A stretch of DNA of 13,189 nt from an uncultured Clostridium sp. (GTDB lineage: Bacteria; Bacillota; Clostridia; Lachnospirales; Lachnospiraceae): contig UQFC01000077.1 in the NCBI GenBank assembly GCA_900540335.1, positions 1-13,189 on the forward strand, in the 5' to 3' direction. The notes under the pieces are model-generated. The model did not search any database and was not told the origin of the DNA. It saw nothing but the letters and a program-made list of their open reading frames with translations. Numbering within the stretch: the first letter of the stretch is position 1; every line of letters starts with the position of its first letter. This document shows, piece after piece, positions 1 to 6,872 of the stretch. Position numbers and translations under genes: made by a program.

Positions 1-280
1 TTTTTGAAATTCTTTCGAAATTCCTAAATTGCATTACGAGGTAATTATACTTCCTGTAAGGTAAATTATCAATAGTTTTTTACATTTTTTCTTAAGATTG
101 GAATAAATGCCAACTGCTGATATTTCCGGGAAGTTACCACCTCTCCATCACACTTGACAGTATAATATACTTTTTCCGGAAATGCTATAACGAAACCCTA
201 AGCGTTTTCTTACGAAATTCTTACAAATACCATATTTTCCCCATAATTTGTATTAATATTCGTACAATCCGCTTTTTCAC

Positions 281-295
281 TGGGATTTTATCCCA
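281..295. promoter_or_regulatory. Perfect inverted repeat in the -35 region, candidate operator
   Basis: TGGGAT-TTT-ATCCCA is a perfect 6-bp inverted repeat. It sits 8 bp upstream of the -10 box at 304-309, where a -35 element would be expected but none is recognisable. A dyad in this position is a plausible repressor or activator site. The binding protein is unknown; the winged helix encoded by the gene itself is one candidate. Confidence 0.35.
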
Positions 296-300
296 TGATG

Positions 301-309
301 TGCTATACT
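301..309 (+). promoter_or_regulatory. Extended -10 promoter of the LicC/LicA-like gene
   Basis: TGCTATACT combines the TG of an extended -10 with TATACT, five of six consensus bases. It lies 68 bp upstream of the chosen ATG. There is no good -35, as is common for extended -10 promoters. The 12 bases TGATGTGCTATA recur at the promoter of the next gene. Confidence 0.55.
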
Positions 310-376
310 GTTCATTAGTTTTGATATTTTATCTTTTTTGAACACAGTGACTGTCGATTATAAAAGGAGAAGAACC

Positions 377-2194
377 ATGAATCGAACTGGCCTGATATGC
401 CGTTATTTAAAAGAGAATCCCCACTGTACCCAGAGAGAGCTTGCACAGAAAATGGATTTGTCTCTTGGCACAGTAAACACATTAATTAAGGAATGTATTC
501 AAAACAAACTTCTGGCACCGGGAAAAAGTATGGCCGGTACCTGCGAGCTGACAGATAAAGGACTGGAGTTTCTTCAGAACTTTCAAGTGGACGGAGCCTT
601 GATTATTGCCGCAGGCTTTGGCTCCCGTTTTGTTCCCCTGACTTTTGAAACCCCCAAAGGGCTTCTGGAGGTATTTGGAGAACGAATGATTGAACGGCAA
701 ATCCGTCAGCTTCACGAAGCCGGTGTTTATGATATTACCATCGCTGTAGGCTATTTAAAGGAAAAATTTGAATACCTGATCGACAAATACCAGGTAAAGC
801 TGCTTTATAACCCGGAATATTCCTGCAAAAATACCCTGGCAACTATCTACAGAGCAAGAAAAGTGCTTCAGGGCCGGAATATGTATGTACTCTCCTCAGA
901 TAACTGGCTGCGGGAAAATATGTTCCATTCTTACGAATGCGGCGCCTGGTATGCCTCTTCTTATATGGAAGGAGAAACTTCAGAGTGGGTTCTTTCTTAT
1001 AATAAGAAGGGACGAATTACCGATGTACAAATCGGAGGCAGAGACTGCTGGGTTATGTATGGCCCCGTCTATTTTTCCAGAGAATTTTCCGACAAGTTTC
1101 TTCCGCTTCTGGAAAAGGCTTATCACACACCTGGAACAGAACAGTTTTACTGGGAACATGTTCTGATGCAGAATATTCATCACCTGGAAATGGATATTAA
1201 CCGCCAGCCGGAAAATCAGGTGTATGAATTTGAAAATCTGGAAGAGCTCAGACAGTTTGATCCCAGATATCAGACACGCTCAGACAACAAGGCTCTGGAA
1301 CTGGTATCCACCGTTTTCCAGATTCCCGAATCCGATATCCACAATATCCGCTGTCTGAAATCCGGCATGACAAACAAATCCTTTCTCTTTCAGATAAAGG
1401 ATCGCCATTATATCTGCAGAATTCCCGGCCCCGGTTCTGAGCTTTTGGTAAACCGGCGGCAGGAAGCCGCTTCCTACGAGGCAATCCGTGATCTGGGGAT
1501 TTCCGAGCACGTGGTTTATCTGGACAGCCGGACTGGTTATAAAATCTCTGAATATTATGAAGGCTCTCACAATGCGCGGGCAGATCATCCGGAAGAAATG
1601 AAAGCCTGCATGGCCATTCTCAGAAAACTTCACGGTTCTGAAATCACAGTCAGCCATTCCTTTGATATTCGGGAGCGAATTGATTTTTACGAGAGGATCT
1701 GCATGGCCGGAAAGGGAACCCTTTTTGAAGATTACGATTCTGTCCGGGAAAAGATGGATCGGCTTATGGATCGGCTGGAACGCCTGAACCGCCCGAAAAC
1801 CCTTTCTCACATTGACAGCAATCCCGATAATTTTCTCTGTCTTCCAGACGGTTCAATACGCCTTATTGACTGGGAATATGCAGGAATGTGTGATCCGCTG
1901 ATTGACATCAGCATGTGCGCTATTTATGTATATTATAAGGAAGAGCAGATGAACCAGCTTGCAGAGCTTTATCTGGAACGTCCGGCCACTGACGAAGAAC
2001 GGATGGTAATCTATTCTTATGCAGCTCTCGGCGGATTTCTTTGGGCTCTCTGGGCCATTTACAAGGCTTCTCTGGGCGAAGAATTTGGAGAATATACTTT
2101 GATTATGTATCGGTATGCAAAGGATTATTATAAAAAAGCAGACATTCTCTGGAAGCAGCTCTTTTCTTCCAAAGAAAATCCGGACAGCATTTGA
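377..2194 (+). CDS. Winged-helix / phosphocholine cytidylyltransferase (LicC-like) / choline kinase (LicA-like) fusion
   Basis: The protein has 605 residues. The start is the ATG with AAAGGAGA at 363-370; an upstream TTG at 338 has no ribosome binding site. Residues about 4-68 form a winged helix (TQRELAQKMDLSLGTVNTLI). Residues about 73-300 match LicC: the nucleotidyltransferase signature AAGFGSRFVPLTFETPKGLL (78-97), GYLKEKFEYL, SSDNW (173-177, where pneumococcal LicC has DADNY), SEWVLSY and FYWEH. Residues about 305-600 are a choline kinase/APH fold with GMTNKSFLF (330-338), catalytic HIDSNPDNF (478-486) and LIDWEYAG (496-503). The expected chemistry is choline to phosphocholine (ATP), then to CDP-choline (CTP), in the cytoplasm, to decorate surface glycopolymers. 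The choline-binding repeat gene next door supports choline over ethanolamine or another amino alcohol. No LicD transferase or choline importer lies in the window. The role of the winged helix is unknown. Confidence 0.88.
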   Translation: MNRTGLICRYLKENPHCTQRELAQKMDLSLGTVNTLIKECIQNKLLAPGKSMAGTCELTDKGLEFLQNFQVDGALIIAAGFGSRFVPLTFETPKGLLEVFGERMIERQIRQLHEAGVYDITIAVGYLKEKFEYLIDKYQVKLLYNPEYSCKNTLATIYRARKVLQGRNMYVLSSDNWLRENMFHSYECGAWYASSYMEGETSEWVLSYNKKGRITDVQIGGRDCWVMYGPVYFSREFSDKFLPLLEKAYHTPGTEQFYWEHVLMQNIHHLEMDINRQPENQVYEFENLEELRQFDPRYQTRSDNKALELVSTVFQIPESDIHNIRCLKSGMTNKSFLFQIKDRHYICRIPGPGSELLVNRRQEAASYEAIRDLGISEHVVYLDSRTGYKISEYYEGSHNARADHPEEMKACMAILRKLHGSEITVSHSFDIRERIDFYERICMAGKGTLFEDYDSVREKMDRLMDRLERLNRPKTLSHIDSNPDNFLCLPDGSIRLIDWEYAGMCDPLIDISMCAIYVYYKEEQMNQLAELYLERPATDEERMVIYSYAALGGFLWALWAIYKASLGEEFGEYTLIMYRYAKDYYKKADILWKQLFSSKENPDSI

Positions 2195-2213
2195 TCCGAA
2201 ATAGCATAAATTT

Positions 2214-2228
2214 TTACAAATATTGTAA
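2214..2228. promoter_or_regulatory. AT-rich palindrome upstream of the choline-binding protein promoter
   Basis: TTACAA-ATA-TTGTAA is a perfect 6-bp dyad centred about 44 bp upstream of the -10 box at 2262. It could be a regulator site or a weak hairpin. There is no adjacent T-run long enough to call it a terminator of the upstream gene. Confidence 0.25.
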
Positions 2229-2258
2229 TAAAATTGTTATTATTTCCATTCTCTGATG

Positions 2259-2267
2259 TGCTATAAT
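2259..2267 (+). promoter_or_regulatory. Extended -10 promoter of the choline-binding repeat protein
   Basis: TGCTATAAT is a perfect extended -10 (TG, one base, TATAAT). It lies 53 bp upstream of the ATG at 2321 and has no clear -35. The core TGATGTGCTATA is identical to the promoter of the preceding gene, so the two may be co-regulated although each has its own start site. Confidence 0.6.
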
Positions 2268-2320
2268 AAAAATCAGTTCAATATTTTTAAATGATTAAGC
2301 ATCACAAGGAGGTTTCGACT

Positions 2321-3454
2321 ATGAAAAACAGACGAGGTCTGACTGCCGTTGCTATGGCCGGCATGATGGGAGCGATGACTCTTGCTTCCAGTTTTTCTGC
2401 CTATGCCGCAGCCGGATGGGTTCAGAGCGGCAACACTTATGTTTACTATGATTCTGACGGTTCCCTGCATAAAGGCTGGGTTAACGCATCCAACGGATAT
2501 TATTACACGGATCTTTCTACCGGTCAGATGGTGACTGGATGGAAACAGATCAACAACAACTGGTACTACTTCCAGGCAGACGGCCTGATGGCAACCGGAT
2601 GGGTTCAGGACGGCGGCAAATATTACTACACCCTGACAGACGGAACCATGCATAAAAATGGCTGGGTCAACATCGGCTCTGACTATTACTACATGGGCAG
2701 TGACGGTGCTATGGTAACCGGATGGCAGACAATTGACGGCGGCAAATTCTACTTTAACCCGTCTGACGGCAAATGCATTGTCAACAGAGCCTGTGAGGTT
2801 GACGGAAACTGGTATCTGTTTGGAACTGACGGAAAAATGCAGACCGGATGGCAGAAGGTAGACGGATATTATTTCTATTTCCATACCGACGGCAAAATGC
2901 TTTTAGGCTGGCTCAGCGACGGAACCAACAAGTATTACATGGATCCGGGCAGCGGCCGCATGACCACCGGAGTTTCTGTGATTGACGGCTATTACTACTA
3001 CTTCAATGAGTCCGGACATCGCCAGACCGGATGGGTCATTGTAGACGGTGTATATTATTACTTCGATCCGGCTGCTGACGGACGTATGGTAGCTGGTACT
3101 ACCATGAATATCGGCGGAACCAACTATCAGTTTGCAGCAAACGGAGCCTGCACCACCAACGGCGGCGCCACCAACAACGTTTACAACAGCAACCAGAACA
3201 GCCAGAACAATAACCAGAATTCCAATGGCGGTTCCTCCAACCAGAATAATGGCTCTAACAACGGTACGATTACCGTAGGCGGTTCTTCCAATGACAACAG
3301 CGGCTATGTAAACAGCGGCCCTGGCGCTTCTGGAAGCAGCAGCTCTGCCGGTTCTTCTGTTCCCGGCAATCCTTCCGGAACAGCTTCTACACCAGGCGGT
3401 TCTTCTGGTGATACCAGTCTGCAGCCGGGACAGACCGGCGGTCCCAGACCGTAA
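2321..3454 (+). CDS. Secreted choline-binding (cell-wall-binding GW repeat) protein
   Basis: The protein has 377 residues, starting at the ATG with AAGGAGG at 2306-2312; an ATG 30 bases upstream in the same frame has no site. Residues 1-29 are a Sec signal peptide with basic MKNRR, a hydrophobic core and AYA before the likely cut at 29/30. Residues about 31-275 hold about 12 repeats of roughly 20 residues of the CW_binding_1 type (GW, then aromatic YYY/YYF and DG.M). Repeats 7, 10 and 12 have lost the GW. Residues about 282-377 are a low-complexity tail, first Asn/Gln/Ser then Gly/Ser/Pro, ending without LPXTG or a membrane anchor. There is no catalytic domain, so attachment should be non-covalent through phosphocholine or related sugars. 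It may be a wall-coat or adhesin-type protein; its specific role is not visible. Confidence 0.85.
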   Translation: MKNRRGLTAVAMAGMMGAMTLASSFSAYAAAGWVQSGNTYVYYDSDGSLHKGWVNASNGYYYTDLSTGQMVTGWKQINNNWYYFQADGLMATGWVQDGGKYYYTLTDGTMHKNGWVNIGSDYYYMGSDGAMVTGWQTIDGGKFYFNPSDGKCIVNRACEVDGNWYLFGTDGKMQTGWQKVDGYYFYFHTDGKMLLGWLSDGTNKYYMDPGSGRMTTGVSVIDGYYYYFNESGHRQTGWVIVDGVYYYFDPAADGRMVAGTTMNIGGTNYQFAANGACTTNGGATNNVYNSNQNSQNNNQNSNGGSSNQNNGSNNGTITVGGSSNDNSGYVNSGPGASGSSSSAGSSVPGNPSGTASTPGGSSGDTSLQPGQTGGPRP

Positions 3455-3522
3455 TAAGCCAATCACAGCTGCTTTATTTCCAACAAGCCCACTATGGTCT
3501 ATACGGTTCTATAATAAATGTT

Positions 3523-3562
3523 AGAGTGTATGATTGAAAAATCATGCACTCTGGCTTTTTTT
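3523..3562 (+). terminator. Rho-independent terminator of the choline-binding protein gene
   Basis: A 13-bp stem (AGAGTGTATGATT with AATCATGCACTCT, one G-U pair) closes on a GAAA tetraloop and is followed by GGC and seven T's at 3556-3562. It is 68 bp after the stop codon. The T-run is on the plus strand side only, so it is not bidirectional. Confidence 0.9.
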
Positions 3563-3583
3563 ATTGTCCCAAAACCTAAGAGT

Positions 3584-3611
3584 GGGGCGGTATTTCAAGG
3601 AATACCACCCC
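3584..3611 (-). terminator. Hairpin downstream of leuA, possible 3' end structure
   Basis: An 11-bp stem with a 6-base loop. Read on the minus strand, the only imperfect position is a U-G wobble; read on the plus strand it is a C-A mismatch. This suggests the folded RNA is the leuA transcript. The T-run after it on the minus strand is short (four T's, about 10 bases further on), so it may be a transcript-end or stability structure rather than an efficient terminator. Confidence 0.4.
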
Positions 3612-3631
3612 AACTATTGACTTAGAGCCCA

Positions 3632-3669
3632 AAATTATACCGGAAGATACAACTCTCCCGGTATAATTT
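3632..3669 (-). terminator. Probable leuA terminator
   Basis: A perfect 12-bp inverted repeat (AAATTATACCGG with CCGGTATAATTT) and a 14-base loop begins 25 bp after the leuA stop codon. On the minus strand the stem ends in TTTT. The base of the stem is AT-rich and the T-run is short, so strength is uncertain; the hairpin at 3584-3611 lies just behind it. Confidence 0.5.
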
Positions 3670-3693
3670 ATATTATCCAATTTTCACGAACAC

Positions 3694-5367
3694 TTACATA
3701 TAGAACAGTCTGTTAACCGCACTGAAGATACCGCGGATAGAAGACTTGGTAATGTTGGAGCTGACGCCAACACCGTAGGTCACACGGCCGGAATCCTGAT
3801 CCATCAAATGGATATAGGATGCTGCCTGTGCATTGGAACCGGAGCGCAGTGCGTGCTCGTTGTAGTCCAGAACCTTGATATTGATACCAAGCTCTTTCTC
3901 CAAACCGCGCTGTACTGCATCGATCGGTCCGTTTCCGACACCCTCGAAGGTCTTTTCCATGCCGTGATCGGTGTAAACCACCTTGATCAGAGTTGCATAT
4001 ACGCCATCCTCCACCTCGGTATCGGTAATCTGGCACTTCCGGAAATGAATCGGCTCCTTCCGATCCAGGTAGCAGCTTCTGAATTCGTCCATGATCTGCT
4101 CCGGCGCAACCTCGCCCTGCTTCTCGGAAATCTTCTGAATCACATCCGCAAACTCCTTGTGCATTCCCTTCGGCAGCTTGAAGCCATAGAAGGTATCCAT
4201 TACAAATGCTACGCCGCCCTTGCCGGACTGACTGTTGATACGGACAATCGGCTCGTACTGTCTGCCGATATCGGAAGGATCGATAGGAAGATACGGAACC
4301 TCCCAATATTCTCCGTTTCTCTCGTGAAGGGCCTGCATACCCTTGTTGATAGCATCCTGATGGGAACCGGAAAATGCTGTAAATACAAGCTTTCCTGCAT
4401 AGGGATGGCGGGGCGGAATATCCATCTTGGTGCACCGCTCATAGACCTCGGCCAGCTCGCGGACATTCTCCACCTGAAGCTGCGGATCAATTCCCTGGGA
4501 AAACATATTGTAAGCCAATGTCAGAATATCTACGTTGCCGGTGCGCTCACCGTTTCCAAACAGAGTTCCCTCTACTCTGTCCGCACCTGCCAGCAGAGCC
4601 AGCTCCGTAGCTGCCACACCGGTACCACGGTCATTGTGGGGATGAACGCTCAGAATAATACTGTCACGATTCTTGAAATGACGGTTCATCCACTCAATCT
4701 GATCTGCATACACATTGGGAGTATTCATCTCAACGGTGGAAGGAAGATTGATAATAATCGGCTTCTCCGGAGTTGCCATACCCCAGGTCTCCTGAACAGC
4801 GGTACATACCTCCAGAGCATAATCCAGCTCTGTGCCGGTGAAGCTCTCAGGAGAATACTCCAGCATCAGATCGCCGTCATAATCCTTCGCATACTTTTTC
4901 ACCAGCTCTGTGCCTTCAATGGCAATCTGCTTAATCTCTTCTTTATCTTTGTGGAAGACTACATCTCTCTGCAGAGTAGAGGTGGAATTGTAAATATGTA
5001 CCACTACTTTTTTGATTCCCTGAATTGCCTCAAAGGTTCTCTTGATCAGATGCTCACGGCACTGTACCAGAACCTGCACCCGGACATCATCCGGAATCAT
5101 CCGCCGCTCTACCAGCTGACGCAGAAAATCATACTCAATCTGGGAAGCTGCCGGAAATCCAATCTCAATCTCCTTGAATCCCATCTTCACCAGCATATTG
5201 AAGAATTCCATCTTCTCTTCCACAACCATCGGCTCAATCAACGCCTGGTTTCCGTCTCTTAAATCCACACTGCACCAAATCGGAGCTTTTTCAATCTCCT
5301 TATTCGGCCACTCCCGCTCTGGATAATCAACTACCGGATTTCTTTTATATCTTTTATAATTTAACAT
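3694..5367 (-). CDS. leuA: 2-isopropylmalate synthase
   Basis: The protein has 557 residues, the usual length of the long (yeast/actinobacterial-type, LeuA type 2) form. It condenses acetyl-CoA with 2-oxoisovalerate to 2-isopropylmalate, the first committed step of leucine synthesis, in the cytoplasm. The TIM-barrel HMGL-like domain covers about residues 30-330 with DLRDGNQAL (35-43), EIGFP (68-72), the metal-binding HPHND (242-246) and GNGERTGN (271-278). Residues about 440-555 are the LeuA dimer/allosteric domain, ending GVGVSSNITKSSIRG. The start is the ATG with AAGGAG at 5378-5383. The gene stands alone: no leuBCD or ilv gene adjoins it. A long leader and its own promoter precede it, so leucine-linked control is likely. 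Confidence 0.95.
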   Translation of the reverse strand: MLNYKRYKRNPVVDYPEREWPNKEIEKAPIWCSVDLRDGNQALIEPMVVEEKMEFFNMLVKMGFKEIEIGFPAASQIEYDFLRQLVERRMIPDDVRVQVLVQCREHLIKRTFEAIQGIKKVVVHIYNSTSTLQRDVVFHKDKEEIKQIAIEGTELVKKYAKDYDGDLMLEYSPESFTGTELDYALEVCTAVQETWGMATPEKPIIINLPSTVEMNTPNVYADQIEWMNRHFKNRDSIILSVHPHNDRGTGVAATELALLAGADRVEGTLFGNGERTGNVDILTLAYNMFSQGIDPQLQVENVRELAEVYERCTKMDIPPRHPYAGKLVFTAFSGSHQDAINKGMQALHERNGEYWEVPYLPIDPSDIGRQYEPIVRINSQSGKGGVAFVMDTFYGFKLPKGMHKEFADVIQKISEKQGEVAPEQIMDEFRSCYLDRKEPIHFRKCQITDTEVEDGVYATLIKVVYTDHGMEKTFEGVGNGPIDAVQRGLEKELGINIKVLDYNEHALRSGSNAQAASYIHLMDQDSGRVTYGVGVSSNITKSSIRGIFSAVNRLFYM

Positions 5368-5450
5368 GACTCTTTCTCTCCTTCTGTTCGATATTTTGTA
5401 CGCATTGTTCTGTCACAGCCTCCCCTGGGCGTTCCTGCATTCTCCAATTC

Positions 5451-5496
5451 CGGACATACAGGTCCGCGATGTCCTTTTACTCAGCCCGAAACGGGC
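5451..5496 (-). promoter_or_regulatory. Hairpins in the leuA leader with mutually exclusive pairings
   Basis: On the minus strand, GCCCG-TTT-CGGGC (5496-5484) ends exactly at the stop codon of a short leader frame. Just downstream, GGACAT (5474-5469) can pair with ATGTCC (5457-5452), or CGGAC (5466-5462) with GTCCG (5455-5451). Both use the same right arm, so only one can form. I find no T-box sequence (AGGGTGG-ACCGCG) and no T-run before the leuA ribosome binding site, so any attenuation would have to be Rho-dependent or translational. Confidence 0.35.
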
Positions 5497-5570
5497 AGTC
5501 GTTCAATCACGCCGTAATGCTGTACAATGAACAGTACTGAGCCTATTGATTCAGCCCCATCTTTCATCAT
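5481..5570 (-). CDS. Possible leader peptide of leuA, rich in branched-chain residues
   Basis: This short frame on the leuA leader begins with tandem ATG codons (5570 and 5567) and gives 29 or 28 residues. Its C-terminal part reads VLFIVQHYGVIERLPVSG. From the second ATG, nine of 28 residues are Ile, Val or Leu. It ends at a TGA placed directly after a GC hairpin. An AAAAGGG purine run abuts the start, closer than a normal Shine-Dalgarno spacing, which weakens the case. A frame of this length is not rare by chance, so the support is its position between promoter and leuA, its composition and the hairpin at its stop codon. Confidence 0.3.
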   Translation of the reverse strand: MMKDGAESIGSVLFIVQHYGVIERLPVSG

Positions 5571-5612
5571 CCCTTTTCGTATTAAAGTGCTAAAGCTATA
5601 AATTTTTCTATC

Positions 5613-5641
5613 ATTCTACCATATTTCCCACAGACGTGCAA
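5613..5641 (-). promoter_or_regulatory. Sigma-A promoter of leuA
   Basis: On the minus strand, TTGCAC (5641-5636), a 17-bp spacer and TAGAAT (5618-5613), with a TG one base upstream of the -10, make a good vegetative promoter. It starts a leader of roughly 240 nt before the leuA ATG, long for a gene without a regulatory leader. It lies just downstream of the terminator of the preceding operon. Confidence 0.7.
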
Positions 5642-5660
5642 GCAATTCCCCTGTTTCTGC

Positions 5661-5711
5661 AAAAAAACAAACAGCTGCAGGGTCCAGATTACTTGTCTGA
5701 ACTCTGCAGCT
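5661..5711 (-). terminator. Rho-independent terminator of the tct-sulfatase-regulator operon
   Basis: A 16-bp stem (AGCTGCAG at the base, 5673-5688 with 5696-5711, one mismatch and one G-U) has a 7-base loop. On the minus strand it is followed by TTTG and seven T's. It lies 12 bp after the regulator's stop codon and about 20 bp before the leuA promoter, so it separates the two transcription units. Confidence 0.92.
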
Positions 5712-5723
5712 ACTCCGCATCTT

Positions 5724-6851
5724 TTATCTTTTTTCTTTTTTAGCCGGTATAACACCTATGGAATCTCCCTCATAGATCTCAGGACGCATCATAAGGGAAT
5801 AATCCCTTTCGTTGCATTCTCCCCTGTTAATCATCTGCAGCAGCAGCTTTGCCGCCTGTGCTCCCAGCCGGTATGCCTGATGAATAGAGCAGGTAACCTT
5901 TTCCTCCGCCCAGTTGTCTGAAGAATAATCAAAACAGACGATGGAATAATCCTCCGGAACCCGTTTTCCTGTTTTTTCCAGAACATTCCGGATCAGCCGG
6001 TAGATTCTGTAATTGCAGCAGACTATCGCCGTGCATTTGGGGACGCTTTTCAGAAACTGAATAATATTTTTTCCGAATCTGTCATCATGGGCCTCGTTAG
6101 AGATACACCATTTAATATAATCATCCTGAAATTCTACTCCGTGCCTCCGCAGGGATTCATACATCCCGTGGAATTTTTCCACACTCTGATAATTATCAAA
6201 CACGAAAATTCCTGCAATGTGCCGGTGTCCCGCCTGGACAAGACGCCCCACCAGCTGCTCTGCACACACCATATTATTTACGCCTACCTTGGGACAGCGC
6301 AGACTCTGATAATAATTATTGTAAAAAATCAGAGGAATTCCGTGGCGCTGCAGCTCCCGGTAGCAGTCCAGGTTGGGACTTGCCATGCTCGCCTTTACAC
6401 CATCTACAATAAAGCCGCTGAAATTCTGATGCATCACTGTCTGCAGACACCTGCGTTCATTGGCAAACTTATTATCCGTAAGAAAAATCTTCAGTTCTGC
6501 CTGTTCATCTTTTTTCAGCATACTCCGGACACCCCGAATCAGTTCAGATTCAGCGCCTCCATCCTGTCCCTGAAGAATCAGTCCGATTTTAATCTGGGAG
6601 TCTGCCCGGGACAGCTCCCGGGACATTGCAACCTCCTTGTTAAAAAACGTTCCGCTTCCTCTGACACGGGTAATCAGATTCTCCTCCTCCAGCTGATCCA
6701 TTGCCAGTCGTACCGTTTCCCGGCTGACATTCAGCCGCCTGCACAGCGTATTTTCTGATGGAAGCTTCTGATTTCCCGTAAATTTATTTTCGTCAATATA
6801 GGCCAGCAGCCATCGGTACACCCGCTGCCATTTTCTGTTTGAAACATCCAT
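5724..6851 (-). CDS. GntR-family regulator with LacI-type sugar-binding-protein-like ligand domain (AraR-like architecture)
   Basis: The protein has 375 residues. Residues about 8-70 are a GntR winged helix: KLPSENTLCRRLNVSRETVR (29-48), then DQLEEENLITRVRGSGTFF. Residues about 87-370 are a periplasmic-binding-protein-like effector domain as in LacI and AraR: KIGLILQGQD, GFIVDGVKAS, GIPLIFYNNY, DYSIVCFDYS and the late SIHQAYRLGAQAAKLLLQ segment. The start has AGGTGA (6858-6863) at 6-base spacing, 21 bp after the sulfatase stop codon. As the last gene of the tct-sulfatase operon it probably senses the imported compound or its desulfated product and controls the operon's promoter, including its own synthesis. 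The effector is unknown. The paired elements at 11394-11413 and 11447-11465 are the best operator candidates. Confidence 0.87.
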   Translation of the reverse strand: MDVSNRKWQRVYRWLLAYIDENKFTGNQKLPSENTLCRRLNVSRETVRLAMDQLEEENLITRVRGSGTFFNKEVAMSRELSRADSQIKIGLILQGQDGGAESELIRGVRSMLKKDEQAELKIFLTDNKFANERRCLQTVMHQNFSGFIVDGVKASMASPNLDCYRELQRHGIPLIFYNNYYQSLRCPKVGVNNMVCAEQLVGRLVQAGHRHIAGIFVFDNYQSVEKFHGMYESLRRHGVEFQDDYIKWCISNEAHDDRFGKNIIQFLKSVPKCTAIVCCNYRIYRLIRNVLEKTGKRVPEDYSIVCFDYSSDNWAEEKVTCSIHQAYRLGAQAAKLLLQMINRGECNERDYSLMMRPEIYEGDSIGVIPAKKEKR

Positions 6852-6872
6852 GGTGTCTCACCTGCTCATTTT

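Larger units (their letters stand above)
1..337. other. AT-rich intergenic region upstream of the choline block
   Basis: I see no gene here. The stretch is AT-rich with stops in all frames. It holds two similar motifs, TTTCCGGGAA at 123-132 and the perfect palindrome TTTCCGGAAA at 173-182, which lie on either side of a TTGACA and TATAAT pair (152-157, 161-166) too close together to form a plus-strand promoter. They may belong to the control region of a leftward gene outside the window. The right part holds the promoter of the LicC/LicA-like gene. Confidence 0.5.

Noticed and set aside
2205..2240. Terminator between the licCA-like gene and the choline-binding gene
   Set aside because: Only a 6-bp AT-rich stem with no proper T-run is present; read-through from the first gene remains possible.
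2321..3454. Sortase-anchored surface protein
   Set aside because: The C-terminus is GQTGGPRP with no LPXTG, hydrophobic stretch or basic tail; attachment must come from the repeats.
3808..5262. Long plus-strand open frame opposite leuA
   Set aside because: It is a shadow of leuA: it lies wholly inside a clearly functional gene, has no ribosome binding site and its translation shows no domain.
5368..5640. T-box or known riboswitch upstream of leuA
   Set aside because: The T-box core AGGGTGG-ACCGCG and a terminator T-run are absent, and I could not match ppGpp/ykkC-type or other familiar motifs by eye.
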